Shown here piece after piece: positions 1-10,689 of a stretch of DNA of 64,000 bases. Position 1 is the first letter of the stretch; each line of letters opens with the position of its first letter. This DNA is from Riptortus pedestris (taxonomy: Eukaryota > Arthropoda > Insecta > Hemiptera > Alydidae): the NCBI GenBank assembly GCA_019009955.1, contig CM032233.1:81909001-81973000 (forward strand), given 5' to 3'. The position numbers and the translations under genes are program-made. The notes below the pieces were generated by a model. The model saw only the letters and a program-made list of their open reading frames with translations. It did no database searches and was not told the DNA's origin.

Positions 1-60
1 CTCAAATGCCCATCAATCCTACCTAGTAGATGACGAAAATGAGGTCCGTTCAAAACAGTA
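1..60 (-). mobile_element. HINE-like element, 3' part cut by window edge
   Basis: The reverse complement matches the conserved block that follows the microsatellite in full copies (TTTTGAACGGACCTCATTTT, then the CTCCTGGGTAGGATCGATGG type sequence). The element is truncated at base 1. Confidence 0.7.
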
Positions 61-427
61 TATATAATATAATTTCAATGAAAACAATTTACTATATCTC
101 GTACTGCAATTTATAATAAATCAGAATATTTTCTGGGTTTTCGCCAGGAAATATATAAATTATAGATAATATTCAATTCTAAAAAACGCTATTCATGATT
201 ATTTTATACAGTTTTTCCCCCGAGCAACATCGCCAAAGTTGCGAAGCTCCAAATAAATAATAAATAAATAAATATTCATGATTATGAGTTGAATTATTCA
301 CAGTGTGTCAAACAATAGACAGGAGATTGCCTTATTTTCATTTATTCTTCAAAAATAAATTTCTATTCTATAAGTCACATTGAAGCATTGCCAAAAATAA
401 AAACCACCATTCAGCCTCTAAAGATTT

Positions 428-454
428 CCCGAGCGAACCCGGGTACCTTAGCTA

Positions 455-542
<88 letters not shown>
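428..542. repeat. Compound (TA)n(GT)n microsatellite
   Basis: An almost pure TA run of about 50 bp is followed by a GT run of about 35 bp. It sits next to HINE-like sequence, like most dinucleotide runs in the first 24 kb. Confidence 0.9.
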
Positions 543-545
<3 letters not shown>

Positions 546-845
546 TTCAATGAAAACTATTTACTGTATCTAGTACTGTAATTTATTATAAATCAGAATA
601 ATTTTTATCTCAATCACTCAAATTTTTGTAATCTAAAAACTTCAGGCGGGGTGGGGGGATCAACTGAACATATTTGCATGTATCTCGTATAATTAAGGTC
701 TCTTGAAAACAATATTTGGATTTTAAGCTTGGAATAAAGTGGACTGTTATATAACAGAGTATTGTTTGTGTGACATGAGTAAGAGTAGAGGTTTCCTGAG
801 GCTGAAAACTGAAAAATGCAAATGACTCACTCAATATTCAAGATA
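541..845 (+). mobile_element. HINE-like element, internal fragment
   Basis: The segment is closely similar in order to 22970-23290 of the full copy (TACTGTAATTTAT, AATAATTTTTATCTCAATCA, a G-rich patch, AACAATATTTGG, TGAAAAATGCAAAT). Both termini are missing. Confidence 0.65.
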
Positions 846-899
846 AAGAATCTTGAAAAATCGAAATATCTCCGTTATTATACGTCGGACCGAAAAATT

Positions 900-1445
900 G
901 AATTGAACCAATCTTATTTTAACTGTAATTGCCTATAAATTCTGATATATACGTATTTTCTCTAACATGATTATTAACCAAAATATATTGATTTTTAGTT
1001 TTCAGCCCTCAGTAAACCCCCACTCCTAGTCGTGCCATAAGCTTTTATACCATGAACCATATTTTTCTGAGCTTAATTTCCAAATTCTGATTTCATAAAA
1101 CCTTTATTATGTGAGGTACAAGCAAATTCCTTGTGCGATGACGCCATCAATTAAGATTTAGCGTTTGTATCTCGAAAATGTTTATTTGATCTACATACTC
1201 GATGTTTAACCGTTTCAGTCAATACAAAAGATCATATTTGTTATTTACTGAGATCGGCCCCAATTGTTGTTCTATACATTTTTTGTAACTCGAATATTGA
1301 GCGAATTATTCTTACATTAAACCCTCATATCTACTCATCGGTTTTTTACATAGAATTGTGAGAATGTGGTGAGATGAGATCACTGGAGTGTAACACAAGC
1401 ACTTGGGAAATCTGTTTAGTTTATCCAGTTTCTGAGTGACGGACC
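900..1445 (-). mobile_element. HINE-like element, diverged copy with 5' end
   Basis: The right end has the reversed 5' terminus (TTGGGAAATCTGTTTAGTTT, then GTGACGGAC) at 1397-1445. Upstream sequence resembles the older subfamily seen at 15.8-16.7 kb. The 3' end is not recognisable. Confidence 0.6.
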
Positions 1446-2100
1446 TTTTTATGAATGTGGTGGTAGGTGGCATAGATTATAGAAAAACTAAATGATCCCC
1501 TTAGCAAATAATTTTGGCTAGGAAAGTTTTAAAACGAGTCATGATTTAGTCTGCGCGTTTATGTCCCTTTAATTCAGGAAGACAAGGCTAAGCATCCTTC
1601 AAGTTCCTTCTTTCAAGACCGTTCGTGGCCAGCATTTTAATTCGTCTAAAGGAGATTGGGTTTACTTGGTTTTTCGTTCAGTGGCTTTAACAGAACAGAC
1701 CGATAGCAAATCCTGAACAATACTATTGTTCATCTTATCTCGAATGCAGGCCTGCTGGCTAAGAGTAAGTTATCAGATAGATACAGCTTTGTGTAGAGGG
1801 AGGCGAATGGAAACACTAATTTTCTCCATGGTGAAAATATACAGAGCCAAGATTGAACTAATGATAAGACCGAGTGGCCAAGGAAAGCTGGCTGGATACG
1901 TGCCTTTGAAGTGGTTAACAAAATACTCAGGGAATAAGGACTTTTCTAGAAATTCTTCTCTGAGAAACAAAATAATACTATGTAGTTAGTGATAAACACC
2001 AAAACGAAACCAAAAGAAAAAATTCATACATACATAAACCCTAGTAGGAAATGGACTATACTGTATTACTATCCTATGCACATGACCCTGTAATATTAAA

Positions 2101-2591
2101 AGTAACGCAGGGGCTACGTAAACTAAGCAGATTTCCCACGTGAAGTTCTACAATAGAGAAATCTGCCCAATAACAACTGTAGTAGTAAGGGATCTCTAAA
2201 CCTATTCACGAGGGACGAATAGTTACGGAAACGGCCGCCAGAGCTCTCGGCGGAAAGTCCGGAACAAAGCCGACTCCTGCCGTTCACACACAGAATATAA
2301 ATGCAAATATCTCGGTTAATATTCAAGATACAGAATAAAAGTATAGAACAATATTTATAGTAAATTTAATTTGCAATAAGATTGATTCTATACACTTTTT
2401 CGATTCGACGCATAATAACGGAGATAATTTGAATTTTACGAAAATCGCCCCCCTGTAAACCCCCCCCCCCTCCCACTGGTCCGATTTCAGCCATTAACGG
2501 ACTTGATCTTCCTTTTTACATAAAACGATTAAATTCCGAGTTTCGTAACGATCAAGCAAAAATTGCGACCGCTAGAGCGTTTACAGACAAA

Positions 2592-2644
<53 letters not shown>

Positions 2645-2742
2645 AATTTTGAACAGACCTCATTTTTGTCATCTCCTGGGTAGGATCGATGGACATTTGA
2701 AGAGACCTCAATAGCTGATTTCCCTGAAGGGAAATCTGCTAA
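2101..2742 (+). mobile_element. HINE-like element, short full-length copy
   Basis: It starts with ACGCAGGGGCTACGTAAACT and GCAGATTTCCC, has a TA microsatellite at about 2594-2643, and ends with the terminal hairpin GATTTCCCTGAAGGGAAATC and TGCTAA at 2742. It is followed within 6 bp by the 5' end of another copy. Confidence 0.8.
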
Positions 2743-2747
2743 AAAAT

Positions 2748-3899
2748 GTCCATTACGCAGGGGCTGCGTAAACTAAGTATATTTCCCACGTAGCGGAGAT
2801 AAAAATATCGAGTCTGTTGTAGATCAAATAAACATTTTCAGAGAACCCCCACAGTAAAAGTTCAATGAAAATAATATTTGATATTTAAGCATCCAATAAA
2901 GTGGTCCATAATATAACAGATTATCGTTAATATAAAATGAGTAGGAGGAACTAAATAGTGCAAATATCTCAGTTTCTATTAGTGTATGAGAACATACGTA
3001 TATAACAAGACTTATCGGACATTCAATTTGCAATAAGGTTGGTTCTATACCATTTTTCGATCAGACTTATAATTAAAAAAATATTTCGAAAGCTCTCACC
3101 TGTAAATTCTCCATCCCCCAAGTCCGATTTCAACCGTTAACGAACTCGATCTTTAGTTTTACATTAAACGTTTAAATATCGATTTTGATAACGATCAAAG
3201 AAAAATTGAAACCGTAATATCGATAACAGACAGAGTGTGTCTGTCTCTGTGTGTGTGTGTGAGTTCGTGGGTGTGGTGTGTGCGCGTGTGTGTGTGTGTG
3301 AGTTCGTGGGTGTGGGTGTGCGCGCGCGTGCGCGCGCGTGTGTGTGTGTGTGTGTGTGTGTGTGTATCAACACTGTAGTGGTCGGAACTTTTTTTTGATT
3401 ACCAAACAGGATATTTAAACGTTTTATGTAAAAACTGAAGATCAAGTTCATTAATGGCTGTAAAATTTGACTAGTGGGAGGGAGGGGTTTATCACATAAC
3501 GTATTTGCAATTATCTCACAAATTAAAAGTTCAATGGCAACAATATAATAACAAATATTGTTGCCATTGAACTTTTAATCTCCGAATAAACTTTTAACCT
3601 CCGAATAAAGTGGCCCAGCATAGAACTGCTTATCTTTAATATGTCATGAGTAGGAGGGGGTTTTTAATAAAGGCTGAAATCTAAGAAACGCAATTGGTTC
3701 TATACACTTTTTCGATCCGATAATAATGAAGATATTTCGCATTTTCGAAATTCCCCACCACTAAATCCTCCACCTCCCTCTCGTCTGATTTAAGCCATTA
3801 ATGAACTTGCTCTTTGTCTTTATATAAAACGTTTATATATCGAATTTGGTAACAATCAAACGAAAATTGCGACCGCTGGAGTGGTTACAGACAAAATAT

Positions 3900-3937
<38 letters not shown>

Positions 3938-4034
3938 GTATATAGTTTTGAACGGGCCCATTTTCGTCATCTCCTGGGTAGTATCGAAGGACATTTGAGG
4001 AAATTTTGTCGAACATCGCGTACTGAGTACAACC
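2748..4034 (+). mobile_element. HINE-like composite: + copy, inverted internal piece, + piece
   Basis: The 5' end (GTCCATTACGCAGG) is at 2748. Internal sequence runs + to a GT tract near 3250-3365. The segment 3385-3590 then repeats the same internal blocks in reverse orientation, and 3600-4034 is + again, ending in the block GTCATCTCCTGGGTAGTATC. GT runs lie at 3249-3290, 3333-3365 and 3899-3934. At least two rearranged copies are present. Confidence 0.6.
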
Positions 4035-4400
4035 TTGTAACTGCAACTCACCCACTTCAACTTAACCTTCCCCAACAACTGTCAAGCCAGGGGAAGGTTA
4101 CAAGCCAAGGCGGGCTACCGGCGACAGTGTTGCCCGACAGATGACAATTTAAAACTAAAATTAATGTGATTATTAAGTGGGTACACTGCGAGTAACCTGA
4201 AAGTTACCTTTTAGTGAGTGTGTATTCGTCCTGTTGTGTATGCTCGTGTCTGCTGCTAACGAACATAATTAACAGAGTTTTTATTTGATTTTTTATCGTT
4301 TTTATGTTTATTATTTATTTTATCAATATTTTACAATATAGTGCATTATTTTAATTTTGGAGCGGTTGTTATTGTTGTTTTTTTTATCTCGTGCACTAAA
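4035..4400. other. Unexplained spacer inside HINE-like cluster
   Basis: No coding potential or known repeat was recognised. It separates the conserved 3' block ending near 4034 from the 3' hairpin at 4401, so it may be an insertion into that copy. Confidence 0.35.
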
Positions 4401-4530
4401 ACCTCAATAGCTGATTTCCCTGTTAATCTCTTAAAAAAACGTTTAAACCCAGAACAATATACAATAATGTCCGTCAGGAAGGGGCTGCGTAAACTAATAA
4501 AATTTCCTCTACCTATTATTTTCTAACTAA
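4401..4530 (+). mobile_element. HINE-like 3'-end and 5'-end fragments side by side
   Basis: A decayed 3' terminus (CCTCAATAGCTGATTTCCCT) at 4401-4427 is followed about 40 bp later by a 5' terminus (GTCCGTCAGGAAGGGGCTGC) at 4469. The rest of either element is not recognisable nearby. Confidence 0.55.
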
Positions 4531-4642
4531 TTTCCGCTTCGAGAAACACGCTATGTCCTTAGATAGAAGTGTGAGAACTTGCCTAGACTTAAATAACTTT
4601 TCATTTTTAATACCTCTAGATCATAAAATATAGTGGTGTTTG

Positions 4643-4679
4643 TATTTGTGTGTGTGTGTGAGAGAGAGAGGGCGTACGA

Positions 4680-4735
<56 letters not shown>

Positions 4736-4737
4736 TG
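4643..4737. repeat. GT/GA compound microsatellite
   Basis: Two GT runs are separated by a short GAGAGAGAG stretch; the second run is about 45 bp long. Confidence 0.9.
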
Positions 4738-5059
4738 TTTATTTATTTATATTAAGGATTTAATTAAAAATTAAATAATGGTTCTTTTATCAGTCATCCG
4801 TTGACAAAAATAATGTTTCCGAACTCTGGGTTAGGCCTAACCTTCGCGACGGACTTATTTACTTTACACAGAAGAAAACTTATAATTTAAACCAAATTCA
4901 TCGTGATTTAAGGGGCTGAGCGAAGGGGTGGGAGGGAAGACAATTTGCGAGTGAGCAGGTATTAAGAAAGCAGAGCACTGTGGGGGGGGGTGGAGGTTCG
5001 GTTGGCCCAAGCCCACCCCCACCCCCTCAACTGTAGACCACTCTTCCCAGTCATTTAGC

Positions 5060-5240
5060 AAGTTTTAATGAATCATTACGGCCGAGGCTCGAACGTAACG
5101 GCTCTTCCCTCGCTCATTGTAGCTGTTAAATCGCCCAACTTTATCGTCTGGATCAGCGAGGGGTAGCCACCATCCTAACTCGCCTCTTCGCATATCCCCT
5201 ATGAGCAAAAATAAGCCTCAATTGAGGAGCTAACTACCAT
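5060..5240 (-). mobile_element. Possible tRNA-derived SINE fragment
   Basis: On the minus strand the sequence reads ACGTTCGAGCCTCGGCC, which resembles a Pol III B box. About 70 bp upstream is a weaker A-box-like GTGGCTACCCCTCGC. No A-rich tail or duplicate copy was found in the window, so this is tentative. Confidence 0.25.
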
Positions 5241-5550
5241 AAAATCTTCCACTTAAACTCTTAATCTAGTAGTAAAAATGTGATATATTATGGTTCTTGT
5301 GGTGAGTAAAAGTAATTCGTGGTAAAGGTTTTTCATGATAGTTTATTGAATGAATTGAAAATCATAAGCATTACCTCAACAAAATTATTGAGTTTACATA
5401 CAATTTATTCCCTTCAAAATACAAAATATGTGGTTTCGTAGACTTACTCGAATACAGTCAACTGAACTAGTAGCGAAACAATCAACTGAACTGGAACAAA
5501 TGGAGTTTTTGGACGTACCTCACCAAAACGCTTTCGAAAGGCCAAAAAAA

Positions 5551-6223
5551 GCCCGTAACGCAGGGGCTGCATGAACTAAGCAGATTTCACATGTGAAGTT
5601 ATACAATAGAGAAATCTGCATACTGGTAACACAACAACACCGTGATTAAATACATACGGTAATGAGAAATCTTTCAGTTAATTAAAATAAATTCCCATCT
5701 GAAACGGCTTCTGAATTGTAAGAATAATTTATATTTTAATAACTCAAATTTTAGTAGTCCAAGAACTAAATAAGGGGGGGGGCGGATGAACAGAACGTAT
5801 TTACACAAATCTCACAAAGTAATGAAGGTAAGGTAAGGTTAGAAACGACAGGTAAGGTTAGAAGAAGCTTCTACCTGAGCCGATCAGTTACGGAAACGGC
5901 CGACCTAATCCAAACTATTCCCCGACCACAGACTTCAAAGAAATGCAAATATCTCGGTTAATATTCAAGATAGAGAATAAATGTATATAACAATATTTAT
6001 AGTAAATTTACTTTGCAATAAGATTGGTTCTATACGATTTTTCGATCCGATGCATAATAACGAAGATATTTTGAATTTTCGAAAATTCCCCCCTCTAACC
6101 CCCCCCCCTCTCTAGTCCGATTTCAACCATTAACGAACTTGATCTGTCTTTTTACACAAAAACGGTTAAATATCGAGTGTCGTAACGTGCAAACAAATAT
6201 TGCGACCGCTAGAGAGTTAACCG

Positions 6224-6291
<68 letters not shown>

Positions 6292-6411
6292 GAACGGACC
6301 ACATTTTCGTCATCTCCTGGGTAGGATCGATGGACAATTGAAGAAATTTTTCGGAAATCGCGTCATGAGTACGACCTCAATAGCTGATTTCCCTCAAGGG
6401 AAATCTGCTAA
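5551..6411 (+). mobile_element. HINE-like element, full-length copy
   Basis: The 5' end is CGTAACGCAGGGGCTGC. A TA microsatellite lies at about 6228-6287, followed by the conserved block TTTTGAACGGACCACATTTT. The 3' hairpin GATTTCCCTCAAGGGAAATC is followed by TGCTAA, ending at 6411. Confidence 0.8.
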
Positions 6412-6433
6412 AATTGTCCACTGAAAAATCCAA

Positions 6434-6708
6434 GCATATACTTTTTACCAAAGAAGACGTACCCACTTACTAAATATTACTTTGGAAAATACACCTTTAA
6501 AACAGGAAAAGGAAATTAAATTTTTGGGTACAATTATTGATTCTAAATTAACTTGGGTGCCCCATATAAAAGAACTCTATAAAGACATCAAATAAAACAT
6601 TGAGCTTATTGAGAATTCTTGGAAATAGTAAGTTGGGCGCTGACAGAAGACTGATGCTAACATTCTTTAGAGATTATGGGTGTACAGCATATTCGTCTGC
6701 TTAACCCA
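6434..6708 (+). pseudogene. Jockey-like non-LTR reverse transcriptase fragment
   Basis: Two reading frames separated by one frameshift near 6595 encode KFLGTIIDSKLTWVPHI and, further on, LLRILGNSKLGADRRLML. These match the C-terminal part of Jockey-clade RTs (FLG-D-KL-W-HI, then L-GADR). Only about 90 codons remain, wedged between two HINE-like copies. It is non-functional. Confidence 0.7.
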
Positions 6709-6718
6709 CAACTTTAAA

Positions 6719-7032
6719 AGTCCGTCAAGCAGGGGCTGCGTAAACTAAGCAGATGTCCCACGCGAAGGTTTACAATAGATAAATATACATTCAGGTACCA
6801 CTACCTTGAATTTTAAGTGAATAAATAAAAACGGTAATGAGAAATCATTCAATCAATTTCCAATACAAGTTAATAATCTCTACAACGTAAAGCGGCTGAA
6901 TTGAAAACGAACATCTCAGCCAACCTAGTAGCGCTGAATAGATAGATAGACCGGAAAGACAAAAGACTTTGGGAAAGATTGAACAATAATTGCAACCGCT
7001 AGAGCGGTAACAGACAAATATATAGATAGACG

Positions 7033-7118
<86 letters not shown>

Positions 7119-7466
7119 CAGTTTTCAATGGACCTCATTTTCGTCATCTCCTAGGTAGGATCGATGGACATTTGAAGGAAAATTTCGAAAATCACAGGAG
7201 GGAGAGGGGGTTTAGAAAATGGGGTTGTTTCACTATCTTTAATATTAACCGAGATATTTGCCTTTTTTAGTTTTCGGCCTGCCGTAATCCCGCACTCCTG
7301 CTAATGGCATATTAACAATAAACTGTTGTATTATGAAGCACTTTATTTGAAGCCTAAATACCATATATTGTTCTCATTGAACTTCTATGTATTGAGATAT
7401 ATGCAAATACGACGCACGCCTGGGAAATCTGCTTAGTATACGCAGCTCCTACGCAACGGACTTTTT
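6719..7466. mobile_element. HINE-like inverted composite with a 5' end on both sides
   Basis: The left half (6719-7195, +) has the 5' end GTCCGTCAAGCAGGGGCTGC, the TA/GT microsatellite (7033-7119) and the GTCATCTCCTAGGTAGGATC block. The right half (7196-7466) is in minus orientation and ends in the reversed 5' terminus (GGGAAATCTGCTTAG, then ACGCAACGGAC). Neither half has the 3' hairpin. Confidence 0.7.
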
Positions 7467-7559
7467 TTGCATTTATTTTTTACATTTGTAAAATCTAATT
7501 TTGTATATGTTTAATATTTATTAAATTTTGAAAATTATATTCTCCCATGTTTAAAGATG

Positions 7560-7605
7560 AATCGCCATTGTAGCTGTATCTCAAATAAATAATAATAATA
7601 TTATC
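7560..7605 (+). repeat. Short retroposon-like tail
   Basis: ATCGCCATTGTAGCTG followed by CAAATAAATAATAATAATA resembles 228-275 (ATCGCCAAAGTTGCGAAG, CAAATAAATAATAAATAAA). Both look like the 3' end of one non-LTR or SINE family with an (AAT)n tail. Confidence 0.4.
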
Positions 7606-8700
7606 GATAAATTCTCCGGTATTATGAATCAGTTCAAAAAATGTTTTATAACCATATTGGTTGCCATTTTTTTTATAACTATTGTTTTATAGATGTTTTC
7701 CCAAAACTCGAATATTAAAAAAGTTATTTTTACTTCTTTTTTCGTTTTCCCTCACCAGTAAATTCCTCTTTTACTCACTAACTTTTTGTAAATGGAATTC
7801 AATAGGTTCAGTTCTTGTTTTCATAGGTTTCTTATTGCAATGTGAGTAGAGATTAAATATGTTGATTTCTATAATTAGTTACTCATAAGAAAAACACATT
7901 TGATATGGACGCGAATCAAAATCAATTTATTAATATTTTCAATTTCTTCAAGATAACACCTTTCTCAGGATACACACTTACACGTTTACCTCTAACTTGG
8001 AGCCTCTTCTATCCTTGTCTAAATATTTAATCGATCGTCCAATTTGTTTCATTTTTAGTTTATAATCAATAGTAAAGTCTTATGTATCTTAGCCAACTGA
8101 ATTTATTGTGTGAAATGACCATCCATGGAAGAAACATTTTAGTTTTTTTTTAATATTTGTAAATGTATTATTAATAATTCCGAAGTCTACTGTTTACGCC
8201 CTAAATTAAAACTATTGGAAAGTTCTATTTACTTCAAAAGTTTGAGGCATTCAAATCAACGACTGTAGATCTTCTGAAATATAAATAAAGATCAAATAAA
8301 ACATTACAAAGTATCTCGAGTCACAATTACTTTTTGATTTTGAAAGATTCTAAGAGTAACTAAATTTACATGATTCCGCCGCTTCAGGATGGAAATGTAT
8401 TCACCATTCAACTCAAAATTACTTTTAACTGTTTACTTCTCTTGAATATTTATAAATATACGGGCCCTTAATGAGAGTAACAATCTTGTTAGTGGTTTCT
8501 ACTTCTTCTTCGCAAAATTGAATAACTTTGTGAAATTTGTTTTTTATCATATATTCATATTTTAAGAAAACAGAAATAGTAGTTCAACCGTTTTAAAATA
8601 TATATATTTTTAAAATCATTAATATTGAGTTTTGTCTAATATCTTGATTATAAATAGAGCTTCAAATTAAATATCAAAAACTATTGCTTATTAAATGAAA
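7606..8700. other. AT-rich spacer, no feature seen
   Basis: No credible ORF, RNA gene or recognisable repeat was found between the two HINE-like clusters. Confidence 0.5.
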
Positions 8701-8703
8701 AAA

Positions 8704-10223
8704 GTCCGTCACCCAGGGGCTGCGTAAACTAAGCATATTTCCTTCTAGAAGATTAATAATAGATAAACCTACATATTGATAGCTCAACACCAGTGAAAAA
8801 TACAAACGGTAATAAGAAATATTTCCCCTGTCGGCGTGGCGGGAAGGGTCTTAAATGGAAACAAATAGGTCTGCCAACGGATCACCGGAAAGAAAAGTCC
8901 GTCACGCAGAGGCTGCTTTAACTAAGCAGATTTCTTACGTGCGCCACGTATTCGCATTTGTCTCAAATTTTAAAAGATCAATGAGACCAATATTTGGAAT
9001 TTAAGCTTCAAATAAAGTGCTTCATAATATAATAGAATATAGTTAATATGAGATGAGTAGGAGTGGGGCTTTACCAAAGACCGAAAACTAAAATATGCAA
9101 ATATCTCAATTAATAATGAAGATAGTGAAAACATTTACATAACAACATTTGTAGAACATTACATTTGCAATAAGATTGGTTCTATACAATTTTTCGATCC
9201 GACGCATAATAACGGATATATTAAGAATTTTCGAAATTCTCCCCCTTTAACCCCCTCACCCTCCCTTTGGTCCGATTTCAGCCGTTGACGAACTTGATCT
9301 TTCTTTTTGTATAAAACGATCACATATCAAGTTTGGTTAACGATAAGACAAAAATTACGACCGCTAGAGCGGTCTATATATATATATATACAGTTTTGAA
9401 CGGACCTCATTTTCATCATCTCCTGGGTAGGATCGATGGACATTTGAAGAAATATTTCGAAAATCGCGTCATGAGTACGACCTCAATAGCTGATTTCCCT
9501 TAAAGGAAATCAGCTAACAATAACTGAAGCATATCAGTATAACATATTCATTTTATTGAAAACAATGTACTATACCTAGTACCGTAATTTATAATGAATC
9601 AGAATAATTTTTATCTCAATCATTCAAATTTTAGCCGTCCAAGAATATAAGACGGGAGGCGGGTCACAAGAACATATTTGCATCTATCTCGTAAAATAAA
9701 GGTCTCTGATAAATAATACTTGGTATTTAAGCTTCGAATAATGTGATTTATTATGTAACAGAGTATTGTTTATGTAACACTACTAGAAGTTGGGGATTAC
9801 TGATGGCTGAAAACGGAAAAATGCAAATATCTCGGTTAATATTCATGACACTGAAAATAAATATACACCAATATTTATAGATCATTTAATTTGAATAAGA
9901 TTGGTTCTATACAATGTTTCGATCTGACTTATGGTAACGGAGATATTTTGAATTTTCAAAATTCCCTTCCCTTCTAAAGTGGGGGGGCTCCCACTGGTCC
10001 AATTTAAGCCATTAACGAACTTGATCTTCCTTTTTACATAAAACGATTAAATATGTAGTTTGGTAACGATCAAACAAAAATTGCGACCACTAGAGCGTTA
10101 ACAGATATATATATACATATATATATAATTTTGAATGGACCTCATTTTGGTCATCTCCTGGGTAGGATCTAAGGACATTTGAAGAAAATTTTTGAAAATC
10201 GCGTCATGAGTACGACCTCAATA
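8704..10223 (+). mobile_element. HINE-like element interrupted by a nested copy
   Basis: The 5' part (8704-8896) and the remainder (9518-10223) together follow the order of the uninterrupted copy at 22729-23690. The break falls at the sequence ACCGGAAAGAAAA in both. The copy has a short TA tract at 10108-10127. Its 3' hairpin is lost where gag-like sequence begins (CCTCAATA/GGCCCC). Confidence 0.8.
8897..9517 (+). mobile_element. HINE-like element nested in another copy
   Basis: It runs from GTCCGTCACGCAGAGGCTGC to the 3' hairpin (GATTTCCCTTAAAGGAAATC) and AGCTAA. It splits the outer copy without duplicating flanking bases, judged against the uninterrupted copy near 22920. Confidence 0.82.
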
Positions 10224-10411
10224 GGCCCCGTCATGTTCCTTAGAAGTGATAATTTTAGCTTGTCAGGAGATTCATCTTGTCTAGTTGTAATTAAAAAGTC
10301 ATTGAAGACTTGCTTCCAAAATTTCCACTCTGCAGCAACTTCTTTTCCTTTAAGGCATAAATTAGGGGGCAGCTTAACAATTCACTGTTGTATGAACTCG
10401 GACTGCGCCAT
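10224..10411 (-). pseudogene. LTR-retrotransposon gag-like N-terminal fragment
   Basis: The minus strand opens with MAQSEF and reads about 62 codons in one frame with one internal stop. The pattern (KLPPNL, a W-x-x-F-W helix, DKLKLSLLRNM) resembles the N-terminal part of Gypsy/BEL gag proteins. Only the start is present, abutting a HINE-like copy. Family assignment is by pattern only. Confidence 0.4.
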
Positions 10412-10474
10412 GTTATAAGGTTATAAACTAATCAAATGAATGTTCACGTAGGCTTCCACGGTCGTCAAATGTAT

Positions 10475-10673
10475 GTACAAAAACTTCTTCCGGGTTGGAC
10501 CTTGTCTTAATTTTCATCGTTGCCGAGCTTTCGCACATCGTGTGATAGCTTCTTCAGGGCTGAGTAGAGAATGAAGTTCCTCTACTCAGCCCTGAAGAAG
10601 CCATCACACATGTGCGAAAGCTCGGCAACGATGAAAATTAAGACACGGTCCAACCCGGAAGAAGTTTTTGTAC
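10475..10673. repeat. Near-perfect 199-bp palindrome, Penelope-terminus-like
   Basis: Two arms of about 94 bp are inverted around an 11-bp centre, with only a few mismatches. The right arm reads CCTGAAGAAGCC, then GCGAAAGCTCGGC, resembling the CTGANGA...GAAA hammerhead-type core found at the termini of Penelope-like elements. A 15-bp direct repeat (TAATCAAATGAATGT) at 10429-10443 and 10675-10689 brackets the insert. Confidence 0.75.
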
Positions 10674-10689
10674 ATAATCAAATGAATGT

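Noticed and set aside
6845..7270. His-Thr and Cys-Val repeat ORFs across GT/TA runs
   Set aside because: They are translations of a microsatellite inside a HINE-like element with no family resemblance.
2101..10223. CRISPR-like spaced repeats
   Set aside because: The recurring GCAGATTTCCC/GGGAAATCTGC motifs are the ends of dispersed transposon copies, irregularly spaced and on both strands, in a eukaryotic genome.
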